Made by a program: the position numbers and the translations under genes
Source of the DNA: Oscillospiraceae bacterium
GTDB taxonomy: Bacteria > Bacillota > Clostridia > Oscillospirales > Acutalibacteraceae
NCBI GenBank assembly: GCA_031275995.1
Contig: JAISNY010000025.1
Span: 1-53,881 of the forward strand
Direction of reading: 5' to 3'
DNA length: 53,881 nt
Shown here: piece by piece, positions 29,053-37,690 of the stretch
How positions within the stretch are numbered: the first letter of the stretch is position 1
Layout: every line of letters begins with the position of its first letter
The notes under the pieces: generated by a model
What the model was told of the DNA's origin: nothing
Database searches by the model: none
What the model saw: only the letters and a program-made list of their open reading frames with translations

Positions 29053-29613
29053 ATGATTTATGTTTTTTTGGCAGATGGATTCGAAGATTTGGAAGCTATC
29101 GCCCCTATTGATATTCTGAAGCGTGCAAAGTTCAATTTGAAAACTGTCGGAATTGGCGGTGAAACAATTACAAGCACTCTCGGATTAGTAGTTAAACCGG
29201 ATATTGAAATTGAGTCTGAGGAAGTTAATACTCAAAATTTGGAAGCAATCGTTCTTCCGGGAGGTATGCCTGGTACCAAAAATTTAGATAAATGTGAAAA
29301 ACTTCATGAGATTATTAAATTCTGTATCAAAAATGAAATTTTAATTGGTGCCATATGCGCGGCTCCGATGATCTTGGGAGAAATGGGAATGCTTCAAGAT
29401 AGACGCGCAGTTTGTTTTCCAGGATGCGAACCTCACATGAAAGGTGCTGATATTTTGCAGGATTCGATATGCAAAGACGGAAAAATTATAACTGCAAGAG
29501 GTCCGGGCGTCGCCGTTGAATTTGCCTTTTCATTGGTGACTTGCCTCAAAGGAAAGAGTGCTACAGAAATTATAAAGAAATCTATGCAATGTTCAAACAA
29601 TTTGAACGTTTAA
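29053..29613 (+). CDS. DJ-1/PfpI family protein
   Basis: Class I glutamine-amidotransferase-like fold; members act as deglycases, chaperones or stress proteins. The 186 residues have the N-terminal FLADGFEDLEAIAP, with a Glu close to the active site, the nucleophile elbow GAICAAPMIL with Cys102, and ITARGPGVAVEFAFSL. This is the bacterial DJ-1 subfamily rather than a protease. AAGGAGA lies upstream of the ATG. A short palindrome (GTTCAAA-caa-TTTGAAC, 29590-29606) covers the last codons. Confidence 0.85.
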   Translation: MIYVFLADGFEDLEAIAPIDILKRAKFNLKTVGIGGETITSTLGLVVKPDIEIESEEVNTQNLEAIVLPGGMPGTKNLDKCEKLHEIIKFCIKNEILIGAICAAPMILGEMGMLQDRRAVCFPGCEPHMKGADILQDSICKDGKIITARGPGVAVEFAFSLVTCLKGKSATEIIKKSMQCSNNLNV

Positions 29614-29666
29614 ATGATCGGTATGAAGTTCGTTGCGAAATTCTTTACTGGTTTAATTTTTTTTTA

Positions 29667-29713
29667 ATCAAGAAATCTAGGTTTCTTGACTTATTGCAAA
29701 TTTTAAATAAAAT
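29667..29713 (+). promoter_or_regulatory. Putative efp promoter with overlapping hairpin
   Basis: TTGACT (29686-29691), a 16-base spacer and TAAAAT (29708-29713). The inverted repeat tcaagaaa/tttcttga ends inside the -35 box, so it may be an operator; no T-run follows it. Confidence 0.45.
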
Positions 29714-29754
29714 CAATTGGATGTCAAAAATTAATCGGAGAGGAGGTTCTTATT

Positions 29755-30312
29755 TTGATTTCAGCCGGAGATTTCAGAAATGGTGTGACCTTTGAACTGG
29801 ATGGTCAACTGGTTATGGTGATAGAATTTCAACATGTTAAACCCGGCAAGGGATCGGCTTTTGTGCGTGCAAAAATTAAGAACCTCATAAGCGGCAGCGT
29901 CGTTGAGCGAACGTTTAATCCTAACGAGAAATATCAGGACGCGATGATTGAACGCAGGAATATGCAATATCTTTATAACGACGGGAACCTTTATTATTTT
30001 ATGGATTTAGAAAACTATGAACAGGTTCCAATCAACAAAAGTGCTTTGGATTCAGGTTTCAAATTTGTCAAAGAAAACATGGAATGCAAAGTGGTTTCGC
30101 ATAAGGGAAACGTTTTTGCAGTTGAGTCTCCATTATTTGTGGAACTTTTAGTCATTGAAACTGAACCAGGTATACGTGGAGATACGGCTACAAATGTAAC
30201 AAAACCTGCAAAACTTGAAACCGGTGCTGTAATAAAAGTTCCAGTGTTTATAAACTCTGGTGAGACGCTTAGGATAGATACTAGAACTGGTGAGTATTTG
30301 GAGCGCGCGTAA
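29755..30312 (+). CDS. efp: Elongation factor P
   Basis: Rescues ribosomes stalled on proline stretches. The 185 residues form the three beta-barrel domains, with the loop [10 protein letters not shown] carrying the Lys at residue 32 that reaches the peptidyl-transferase centre and is modified in many bacteria. The C-terminus [17 protein letters not shown] is standard. The TTG at 29755 has GGAGG upstream. The Pro-rich protein at 22.6 kb would be a natural client (inference). No modification gene is adjacent. Confidence 0.96.
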   Translation: MISAGDFRNGVTFELDGQLVMVIEFQHVKPGKGSAFVRAKIKNLISGSVVERTFNPNEKYQDAMIERRNMQYLYNDGNLYYFMDLENYEQVPINKSALDSGFKFVKENMECKVVSHKGNVFAVESPLFVELLVIETEPGIRGDTATNVTKPAKLETGAVIKVPVFINSGETLRIDTRTGEYLERA

Positions 30313-30334
30313 AACGCTTGGATGCTGCGTTCAC

Positions 30335-30480
30335 AATGAAATAGATTATACAAATTGTTCTCTCAAGGATATGTTAGAGAAAATCAAATCTAAAATTGAT
30401 AATCTTTCTGTTGGTGTAGAATAATCCGGTGAAATTACTGTGTCAATATTTAAATACAATAGATTCAATATAGAAGTTAC
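30335..30480 (+). pseudogene. C-terminal fragment of an RsbU-like PP2C phosphatase
   Basis: The plus strand reads NEIDYTNCSLKDMLEKIKSK, then IDNLSVGVE, a stop, and SGEITVSIFKYNR. This is nearly identical, at DNA level too, to the C-terminus of the phosphatase encoded at 3.3-5.0 kb, whose sequence there is VDSFSVGVGQSDDITMLIFKYNR. An in-frame TAA replaces the Gln codon. The metal-binding first half is absent. It is a dead partial copy just after efp, about 25 kb from and opposite in strand to the intact gene. Confidence 0.85.
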
Positions 30481-30492
30481 TTTTGAGATACT

Positions 30493-30523
30493 AAACAACC
30501 CTCGCATAATGCAGGGTTGTTTT
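30493..30523 (+). terminator. Rho-independent terminator after efp
   Basis: A 10-bp stem aaacaaccct/agggttgttt encloses a 10-base loop and runs into TTTT. The A-rich left side allows it to work from either strand, which suits the convergent efp and yabR-like genes. Confidence 0.7.
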
Positions 30524-30726
30524 GCTAAAAGACTATTTAAGATATAATGCAGTAAAAATTTAAGAATATAAACGAAATTTTTGGCCTCTAATTACTTATT
30601 TGACACAAACAAGGCCCATGGGATGAAATAAGGAAACAGAGATTAAATCTGCAGTATCTTTGACTTTTGGTTTCCTGTAACCTTGCGATTTGATTTTTAC
30701 GCTTACATAAAAAGACGGCCAACCCT

Positions 30727-31236
30727 TCATCTTTTTCTTCCGCCTTCACGTTTCTCTTGTATACTCGCAACCTTATTGTTACCCGATTCTAAACACATTT
30801 TCAACTGTTTTTCAAGATTAGGCCTCAGACTAGCGCCACCACTTACCCTTCCAAAATCATCATCTGACTTATAACCATTTCCTTCGGAAAGCCCGCCAAC
30901 TGGGCTATTTTCAGAGTCTGCTTTTCGAATCGAAAGCGCAACCTTGCCCGTATTCATCGCTAAAACTTTTGCAGTAACAACTTGGCCTTCTTTCAAAAAA
31001 TCACCGATATTGGTGACATAATCACGAGAAATCTCGGAAATATGAACAAGACCATCTTTACCATTGGGCAAACGAACAAATGCACCAAAAGGCATAATAC
31101 GTACTACCTCGCCAGTAATAATGTCGCCTACCTCTACCGAATTTTCAGCTTGCTTATCTGAATTGTCCACATTTCCTGTGTCATCAGAATTACCACTATT
31201 TTCAAAACCTTCATTTTTAGCGTCTTCAATTTTCAT
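30727..31236 (-). CDS. S1 RNA-binding domain protein (YabR-like)
   Basis: The 169 residues have an acidic N-terminal tail, one S1 domain at about 35-105 (VGDIITGEVVRIMPFGAFVRL, GLVHISEIS, GQVVTAKVLAM, KVALSIRKA) and a basic C-terminal tail. Single-S1 proteins such as Bacillus YabR bind RNA or ribosomes; the precise role is not settled. The ATG follows AAGGTGAT by 7 bases. It is the last gene of yabP-yabQ-divIC-yabR, the same order as in Bacillus subtilis, which supports the family assignment. Confidence 0.85.
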   Translation of the reverse strand: MKIEDAKNEGFENSGNSDDTGNVDNSDKQAENSVEVGDIITGEVVRIMPFGAFVRLPNGKDGLVHISEISRDYVTNIGDFLKEGQVVTAKVLAMNTGKVALSIRKADSENSPVGGLSEGNGYKSDDDFGRVSGGASLRPNLEKQLKMCLESGNNKVASIQEKREGGRKR

Positions 31237-31342
31237 AAAATAATCACCTTCAAAACTGCTTTTTAGTTAAATAAGCCCAAACATATAGTAAAAAATAATA
31301 AACACCACGTCCGCTACTCTTTTGTAAAAAAACAACAGTTAA

Positions 31343-31564
31343 TCATGAAACTAAAACTGACATCTCTCTTTCACGTAAACGTTGAACCTCCATCCTCCTG
31401 TGCAGCCCTTTCATAACATACGACTTCCTTATAATTTGTGATTGTTGCATCACAAACAAACTAGCCACAAACAGGAACAAAATCAAAACCAAAACCTTAA
31501 CTACTCCTTTTTTTCTCTTCTGCTTGAGCAACACTAGCTTCAATTTTTTACCTCTGTAACTCAA
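31343..31564 (-). CDS. Short DivIC/FtsB-like septum protein
   Basis: The 73 residues have a basic N-terminus, one membrane helix (VLVLILFLFVASLFVM) and a short charged helical tail. This is the DivIC layout, but without most of the usual periplasmic coiled coil (DivIC is usually 100 residues or more). Identification rests on layout and on its place between yabQ and the S1 gene. The TTG at 31564 is 12 bases from GGAGG, a wide gap; an ATT one codon upstream would fit better. It may be a reduced or partly decayed divIC. Confidence 0.6.
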   Translation of the reverse strand: MSYRGKKLKLVLLKQKRKKGVVKVLVLILFLFVASLFVMQQSQIIRKSYVMKGLHRRMEVQRLREREMSVLVS

Positions 31565-31732
31565 AATACGAACAAACCTCCATGCTGCTTCAATTCAAAA
31601 AGATTTGCAAGTAAATACAAATACCCGGAAAAATTATTGTCTAAAATTCCTCAAAATATATAAACAATACTGAATTTTATATGATAAAAATAAAATAAAG
31701 TCAAGAATTGTCGAAAAATTTCACGCAATTTT

Positions 31733-32119
31733 TTAGGACGACGAATCTACTTCGCTCGAAGTTGCATTAGTTCTTGAAATTTTTACTCTCCTTGTTCTGA
31801 AATTCAGTAACTTATTTAAAAATTTAAAAATTACTCTGCTAAAGACTACATAATAAAAAAACCAGCCAACAAAAATAAATGCAATGATATAAAATCTAAC
31901 CTGACCTTGATTTACAGCCAACAAAAATAAAAAAGTAAATATTGAAGAAACAAAAAAATATATGATATCTTGGATGAAGACGCTTAAAATCCGGTTTTTA
32001 AAAATTAAGCGAACCATTTTGAAAACATCATAAATTATACCCAAAAAGGCGCCCAAAATACACGAGTAACCACATATCCCATGAACACCCAGAACTAAAT
32101 TTTCTTCAAACATATGCAA
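31733..32119 (-). CDS. yabQ: Spore cortex biosynthesis protein YabQ-like
   Basis: The 128-residue membrane protein has about four hydrophobic segments. The N-terminal GAFLGIIYDVFKMVRLI and IQDIIYFFVSSIFTF match the YabQ pattern (GxxxGxxYDxxR... DxxFF). In Bacillus, YabQ localises to the forespore membrane and is needed for the cortex. It lies 13 bases after yabP. A TTG (32119) and an ATG (32113) are both possible starts. Confidence 0.75.
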   Translation of the reverse strand: MHMFEENLVLGVHGICGYSCILGAFLGIIYDVFKMVRLIFKNRILSVFIQDIIYFFVSSIFTFLFLLAVNQGQVRFYIIAFIFVGWFFYYVVFSRVIFKFLNKLLNFRTRRVKISRTNATSSEVDSSS

Positions 32120-32132
32120 AGCATCTCTTTAA

Positions 32133-32426
32133 TTACTTTCTTCCAAAAAATTTAGAAAAAAAACCTCTTCGAAACAGTCTCTTTCGCGCTGAATATGTAA
32201 ATGAAAGAATCTTCCCGGAAAGCTCTAGCTCACCATTTTCCACACATAATTTTTCTACCTTTAATCCACTTCCGGCTACAACCAATTTTTCAAATTCCAT
32301 AAATACTGTAACGTTGCGTTCACTATAACTTCCAAGCTCACGAATTCCACTAACGCGCAAGCGCTTGCAATCTTCAAGAGTTAAACAATGATTAGATATT
32401 TTTTGGGATTCTGAAATTACCGCCAC
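32133..32426 (-). CDS. yabP: Sporulation protein YabP
   Basis: The 97 residues fit YabP: NHCLTLEDCKRLRVSGIRELGSY, then VTVFMEFEKLVVAGSGLKVEKL and LELSGKILSFTYS, the repeated beta pattern of the YabP/YqfC family. YabP works with YabQ in cortex formation. The GTG at 32426 follows GAGAGGGTG. Its presence implies a sporulating ancestor; whether the present organism sporulates cannot be told from this window. Confidence 0.8.
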   Translation of the reverse strand: MAVISESQKISNHCLTLEDCKRLRVSGIRELGSYSERNVTVFMEFEKLVVAGSGLKVEKLCVENGELELSGKILSFTYSARKRLFRRGFFSKFFGRK

Positions 32427-32748
32427 AAAAACACCCTCTCAAAAATACTCTTAAACTACTATTTAACATCTCGTAGATATATTACAAAGGAACAAGGTTA
32501 AAGGCTTTTGGAAGCCTATTTAATTTTTTTATACAATTATGATACATAATAATATAATATGCTAAAAAAATCAAATTTAACAAGAAATAAAGAACACTTA
32601 ACTAAATTCAAAAGAAATTTAGAAAAGTTAATTGCTTAAAAAAATGAGCCAGGCCGGCATAATGTTTTGGTACACACTAAATTTTAAAAAAACGTAAAAT
32701 TCGATTCAAATACTTGCTTTCTTAGAAAAAGACTTGTAGCATGATGGC
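32427..32748. other. Intergenic stretch between divergent yabP and hemolysin III genes
   Basis: Very AT-rich. It has a small hairpin (aggctt-ttgg-aagcct, 32502-32517) before a T-rich tract and a 26-codon open frame near 32560 without SD. A possible promoter for the plus-strand gene is TTGCTT (32714-32719), 17 bases, TAGCAT (32737-32742). Confidence 0.4.
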
Positions 32749-33375
32749 ATGATGTGGGAATTTTCGAAATATACTTTCGGCGAAGAAGTTGCTAACTCTA
32801 TAACTCATGGCGTTGGGACACTTTTGGGTGTGCTTATGTTCGTTTTGTTTTTCCGTAATTATCCGGTGACGTTTGCTAATGTGTTTTGCTTTTCTGTTTA
32901 CGGAGTTTCTTTGATCGTTCTCTATCTTGTTTCAGCGATTTATCATGCTTTGAAAGTTAACGGAGCTAAAATGGTGTTTAGAAAACTTGACCATTGTTCT
33001 ATATTTTTGTTGATTGCTGGGACGTACACTCCGATAAGTGTTCTTTTGATAAGAGGCAAATTGGGAGTGATAGTCTTGTCTTGTATATGGTCGTTGGCCA
33101 TATTAGGAATCGTTTTAAATTCGATCAGCGTTGAGAAATTTGCTAAGTTTTCATTTTTTTGCTACTTGGGAATGGGGTGGGCGGCCGTAACGATTTTGCA
33201 ACCTCTAATTAGAAATTTAACAAAACATCAGTTATTTTGTTTTTTTTCGGGCGGAATAGCTTATACGGTTGGAGCGGTCATTTACTTACTCGGTAAAAAA
33301 GTTAGATATATGCATAGCGTTTGGCATTTGTTTGTTCTTACTGGAAGTACCGCGCACGTTTTAATATTTTTTTGA
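32749..33375 (+). CDS. Hemolysin III (PAQR/YqfA) family membrane protein
   Basis: The 208 residues have seven hydrophobic segments and the family motifs EEVANSITHGVGTLLG near the N-terminus, SAIYHAL, RKLDHCSIFLLIAGTYTPI and a terminal MHSVWHLFVLTGSTAHV. The His residues in these motifs form a metal site in PAQR proteins. Despite the name, bacterial members are usually not haemolysins and may affect membrane lipids. The ATG pair at 32749 and 32752 lies only 7-10 bases past a likely -10 box, so the mRNA may be leaderless. Confidence 0.88.
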   Translation: MMWEFSKYTFGEEVANSITHGVGTLLGVLMFVLFFRNYPVTFANVFCFSVYGVSLIVLYLVSAIYHALKVNGAKMVFRKLDHCSIFLLIAGTYTPISVLLIRGKLGVIVLSCIWSLAILGIVLNSISVEKFAKFSFFCYLGMGWAAVTILQPLIRNLTKHQLFCFFSGGIAYTVGAVIYLLGKKVRYMHSVWHLFVLTGSTAHVLIFF

Positions 33376-33586
33376 TACGAGTGTCTTCATTGCTTGATTT
33401 TGGTTGAAACGTCTCTCACGCTACCACCCCCTTTGAAACTATTTTCTATATTCTAATTATTGTTAGTCCTGTTTTTAATTTAACTATTTTGTGCCTTTGT
33501 TATTAAGATTTAAGATATGATTGATTTCGTTTTGATTTTTTACCAAATCTTGTGATAATTTTTGTGTTGAAAATTCCACAATAGTC

Positions 33587-34231
33587 CTATGGACTCAATC
33601 TCGTGCCAAACAGTAGATTAACAGCATCTTTTATGCTATCAACTCCGATTGAAATATTTTTTTCATGTACATTAATTGTTGGCATCATACAACAATCGAA
33701 ACCTAATCTTTTTGATTCATCTACACGTTGTTCAGCATTACGAATCGAACGAACCTCTCCGGAAAGACCCAACTCTCCGAAAGCAACCAGACCATCCGGT
33801 AAAGCTATATTTTTCAGTGCCGAAACAAGCGCAAGAGCAACCGGCAAATCCGCCGCAGGTTCAGATAAATCAAAGCCTCCAACGATATTGATGTAAGAAT
33901 CCATACTCGAAAAGCTCAAACCAATGCGCTTTTCGAGAATCGCAATGATAAGACACATTCGATTGTACTCAAAACCTGTAGAAATACGTCTTGGCAAACC
34001 AAATCCTGTACGAGTAACAAGGGCCTGAACTTCAATTAAAATAGGACGAGTACCCTCAAGCATACACGCAACACACGTACCAGAAGCTCCCTTAGCTCTG
34101 CCCATTAGCATTAATGCCGAGGGATTAATTACTTCAGAAAGACCCTGAGATCCCATTTTAAAAACACCAATTTCATTAGTAGAACCATAACGATTTTTAA
34201 CTGCACGCAAAATTCTATAAACTAAACTCAC
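33587..34231 (-). pseudogene. radA: RadA, C-terminal remnant
   Basis: RadA/Sms helps process recombination intermediates. The 214 residues match its C-terminal half: YRILRAVKNRYGSTNEIGVF, where KNRYG corresponds to the essential KNRFG motif, then a Lon-like domain with GFDLSEPAADLPVALALVSA and VAFGELGLSGEVR. The N-terminal zinc finger and the RecA-type ATPase with Walker motifs, about 240 residues, are missing. The frame begins only a few codons before YRILRAV, and the upstream 190 bases do not encode the rest. It has a GTG start but no clear SD. It cannot act as an ATPase; a residual role of the Lon-like part is possible but unproven. Confidence 0.85.
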
Positions 34232-34422
34232 CCACTCTATTAATAATCAACTAAACCAGGTGCCAAAATTTTTAGAATTCGTCTTAAAGTTCAAAAACAA
34301 ACAAAAAACCTTAATTCTAATTAAACGCCAACTCTTAAATCAGTCTTTTTTCTTTAAAAAGTCTGAGAGCATCTTGGAGAATTTTAATTTTTAACCAAAC
34401 GCCCATTTTTTTCAAGAAAAAT

Positions 34423-35607
34423 CTACAATACCGCTAAAAGCACACCTGCAATTTTACATGTTTTATATAATAAATTTTTATATGTAGCAAAAGACGAAGT
34501 AAACAAAACGCCCACCCTTTTTACATAACTTGACCACGTTTCTAAATCTGAAACTATATTTCCTAAATCACGTTTTAAAGAAAGATATTTCACATAAGCT
34601 CTGTTGATTTTGGCTTTTCCCTTCTGTTGCGCATCATAATTATCAAAACCACCCGTGCCAAGATCCCTAATTGTTGATAAAGTATTAACTAAAATACGAT
34701 CAAATGCCAATAAATTTTTATTGTATCTGTTTAAAAGTGAACGCAGCCTAGAATCGGTACCGCTGAAAGTAGCTTGCCCAACTTGAACAGTAAAAATAAG
34801 AACAGAACGTAAAAAACGTAAAATACGATAAACAGTGGAATAATTCGATTGCAACCTAGCTCCATAAACAGGGCACAAGACAACCGCCAAATTAGATTCA
34901 ATCCCTTTTCTTACGAGCGATACTGTGGCACGAGCTTTCTCGTATTGGAGCTCAATATCGCGAGCAAGACCACCAACCAATTGCTTGGAACGATTTTTGA
35001 CAGATGAGGGGATTCTTAAAAAAAAACCACCAAATTTTAATACAGCGTCACCAACTCCAGACAAAGCTCTCCTCCTAAGAGAAGGGAGCTCGGTGATTTC
35101 AGTCGAACCTGAGGAAACAAACATGCTTAGTTCATCCTTAAGCTCATCCGAGGGCTTTTCAGGAAATTGCTCCTGAAAATTAGACAAAACTTCACTAAAA
35201 TTTGATAAATAAGAAATCATCATTTCAGCTCTCTTGACGGATTTGCTTACAGTGTCAGATCTTTTACCATCAACTTTAACAACATCTCCTATACGATTAA
35301 CCATCTCAACAGCACGACCATGCAATTCAGCGGTAAGGCAGCATATACTGTCTTTGGGCATATCTACGCCGCCTTCAATAACTTTAAAAGCGATTTCTTT
35401 AAACTTACCATTCATTTTACTTGCGTATCTCCTATCGACAAAAAAATTATTAGACAAATTTTGCAATATTGACATGCTTTTAACATCAAGAGAAACCCTT
35501 CTTTCACAATCTTGTAGAAATTTAACATAACAAGCCGGTAATTTAACATCTCCTGCCTCGAATGTTCTCATCAAACCATCTTCTATTTTTAAACCAAGCA
35601 ACGTCAC
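34423..35607 (-). CDS. Unrecognised helical protein
   Basis: Not recognised. The 394 residues are predicted by eye to be mostly helical, with Ser/Val-rich and charged stretches and no signal peptide, zinc site or nucleotide-binding motif. The last 15 residues (KTCKIAGVLLAVL) are hydrophobic. The GTG at 35607 was chosen because GGGAGGTG lies 8 bases upstream; the open frame to 35658 includes this SD in its coding part. It lies downstream of an exported protein and a secreted transglutaminase-like gene on the same strand, which may be one functional group (inference). Codon use looks like its neighbours. Confidence 0.6.
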   Translation of the reverse strand: MTLLGLKIEDGLMRTFEAGDVKLPACYVKFLQDCERRVSLDVKSMSILQNLSNNFFVDRRYASKMNGKFKEIAFKVIEGGVDMPKDSICCLTAELHGRAVEMVNRIGDVVKVDGKRSDTVSKSVKRAEMMISYLSNFSEVLSNFQEQFPEKPSDELKDELSMFVSSGSTEITELPSLRRRALSGVGDAVLKFGGFFLRIPSSVKNRSKQLVGGLARDIELQYEKARATVSLVRKGIESNLAVVLCPVYGARLQSNYSTVYRILRFLRSVLIFTVQVGQATFSGTDSRLRSLLNRYNKNLLAFDRILVNTLSTIRDLGTGGFDNYDAQQKGKAKINRAYVKYLSLKRDLGNIVSDLETWSSYVKRVGVLFTSSFATYKNLLYKTCKIAGVLLAVL

Positions 35608-35726
35608 TAGTTTTTCACCTCCCAAAAATCGCAGCCCCATCTTCTTTGGAATAAACACCTAAACCGAAATTACAAACACATGGATATCAGATTTAATCTT
35701 ATATATTTAAAATTTTTCTAATCATT

Positions 35727-37556
35727 CTATTTTATATGAAAAATGCGTCCCCATTTCAAGGTAGATTCTCCTACGCAAATGATCTCATCCTTTTTTGATG
35801 CAACAGAATGCTTCCCCTCCCACGTTAGAGCTGTCGTTATATCATTAAATAAATCAAGAGAACCCTCGATAATGTCTCCTAACTGATCAAGAATAGAAAA
35901 ATAACTCAATCTTTCATCTCTATAAAGTCTATAACAAACTTGTTTTAACCCATCAAAAAAATATTCAGGTGGTAATGTTTCGGACGAAATCGCATCAGTA
36001 TCAAAATATTTCGCATAATACGGTCTAAGCACATTCGAAAATAAACAATTTTTTCTATGCAATTCTTTAAAATCACTATCAAGTTTAGTTTTGTGGGCGT
36101 CTTTTAGTATAATATTTTCACTAAGAAATTTTAAAAAATTTTCATTAGCACTGAAACTACTAAAAATAGTTAAAAAACAATGTCTCCAAACCTCTAAACA
36201 ATTCTCCAGATACATAGAAGGCGGCAAAGAAAATAAACTTCCCGGACTATTTATTGGACCTTTTTTTTGTCTTTCACTTTCAAAAAGAAAATAAGACATA
36301 ACATCTATACTAAAAGAATTAGCGCCTTCAAATTCTTCTTTCAATTGCTTAACCTTTGGTTTCTCTAAATTATATGGCAAATCCATAATACCTATATTCT
36401 TTTGGTATGAACTTATTAATTTTTTTAAAAGACGAACAATTTTTTTAAAGGCTTCATCTATTCTATGGTCAAATTTATCAGTAATACCTGTTTTAACACA
36501 TCTACTAAAATAACCTGATGAAATATTTTTTGAAAAATAGTCTAAAAAAATTTCGTAGTAAATACGATAAGAATTTATAAGACTATCTGGACTCTCGACG
36601 CGCGCACACACCTCTCTTTGAGAATCAATAATATTAGCATTAAACTTAAAAATTTGACCGAATTTTGATCCCGGTATAACAAACGGCAAATGTCTTGAAA
36701 TATCTCCTACTTCCGGATAGTCTCCAAGATTTAAATCCCGACCACCAGAGAACGCTCCAACATCTTTTGAGAAACGTATAAGTAAAAAATAAAATAAACC
36801 AATAGGATTCGAGCTAAAAGACACAGCTTCGCCAGTTTTTATATGTTTACAAAGGTATTCTGGATTTTTAAGCTTATTGGCAAAAAGAATGACATATTTG
36901 GCATACTTAATTAACAATTCAAAAAATGGAGCTTCACCTTCAAAAAGACTTGTATATCCCTCGATATTAAACGAATCAGTATCATAATGTTTAGGAAGGC
37001 GAAGACTCCTAACTTCTTCCTGAAGATCAACAAGACGTTCATGAATAGTATTAACAGCCTTTATGATAGATTTAATTGACTTCATGGTTTCGGTGTCAAC
37101 ACCACCAGCAGGACATTCAGGCTCAGTTTCAAGAACTTGTCTCCAATGTTCGAACTGACTTTCAAAATGTTCATAATTCAGCCTTTTTTTGGACGCGGGT
37201 GCAGTCCTAACGGCACCAACATCGTAATCTTCAAATTTTGGTCCAACTGGGGAATAATCACCGTCATAAAATGTGTCTCTGTCTCCTTCAGGTAAAGCAG
37301 TCTCAGGTAGAGGAACTGTCGGCTGAGGAACAGTAGGCAAACCAGACGAAACCACTATTCCCTCAGGTTTACGAGCAAAAATTTCTTTCAGGGCAATAAT
37401 TGCAGTTGTCACTGCTGCAGAGCGAATACCCCACGACGCTACTTCTGCTAATCCAAACGCCTTTGTTTTCGGAGCCACACAAAACTGAGGAAGCGCGGCA
37501 GTTACCGCAAGTGCTACTGCCAGCGTTCTCTTTTTTATTAGTTTAGATTCATCCAT
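35727..37556 (-). CDS. Unrecognised exported protein with Pro-rich spacer
   Basis: Not recognised. The 609 residues open with a signal-peptide-like segment (KKRTLAVALAVTAALPQFCVA) and possibly a second hydrophobic stretch. Next come a Pro-rich linker (LPTVPQPTVPLPETALPEG, about 80-98) and a long, mostly helical body with few recognisable features. No catalytic motif was found. The ATG at 37556 has AAGGAGG 9 bases upstream; the ATG three codons earlier touches the SD and is rejected. A plausible promoter lies 53-81 bases upstream. It may be surface-exposed or secreted. Confidence 0.65.
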   Translation of the reverse strand: MDESKLIKKRTLAVALAVTAALPQFCVAPKTKAFGLAEVASWGIRSAAVTTAIIALKEIFARKPEGIVVSSGLPTVPQPTVPLPETALPEGDRDTFYDGDYSPVGPKFEDYDVGAVRTAPASKKRLNYEHFESQFEHWRQVLETEPECPAGGVDTETMKSIKSIIKAVNTIHERLVDLQEEVRSLRLPKHYDTDSFNIEGYTSLFEGEAPFFELLIKYAKYVILFANKLKNPEYLCKHIKTGEAVSFSSNPIGLFYFLLIRFSKDVGAFSGGRDLNLGDYPEVGDISRHLPFVIPGSKFGQIFKFNANIIDSQREVCARVESPDSLINSYRIYYEIFLDYFSKNISSGYFSRCVKTGITDKFDHRIDEAFKKIVRLLKKLISSYQKNIGIMDLPYNLEKPKVKQLKEEFEGANSFSIDVMSYFLFESERQKKGPINSPGSLFSLPPSMYLENCLEVWRHCFLTIFSSFSANENFLKFLSENIILKDAHKTKLDSDFKELHRKNCLFSNVLRPYYAKYFDTDAISSETLPPEYFFDGLKQVCYRLYRDERLSYFSILDQLGDIIEGSLDLFNDITTALTWEGKHSVASKKDEIICVGESTLKWGRIFHIK

Positions 37557-37608
37557 AATTTTCATCCTCCTTGGAAGCCCAAAATAAAAATCATTCCTTC
37601 TTTAATAA

Positions 37609-37637
37609 ATCCTAACACACAATCATTTAATATTCAA
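37609..37637 (-). promoter_or_regulatory. Putative promoter for the exported orphan gene
   Basis: On the minus strand TTGAAT (37632-37637), 17 bases, TAGGAT (37609-37614). Confidence 0.45.
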
Positions 37638-37690
37638 TATTTAAGTTTAATTTTTTTCACTCTGGGTTGCTCAAAACCTTAATCCGAGTT

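Noticed and set aside
30588..30726. Short minus-strand coding remnant (KPKVKDTADLISVSLFHPMG...)
   Set aside because: It has no recognisable family, no start and no SD; too little to call a gene fragment.
34925..35530. Plus-strand frames of 83 and 98 codons inside the 34.4 kb gene
   Set aside because: The minus-strand frame is far longer with a strong SD; these are shadows without start signals.
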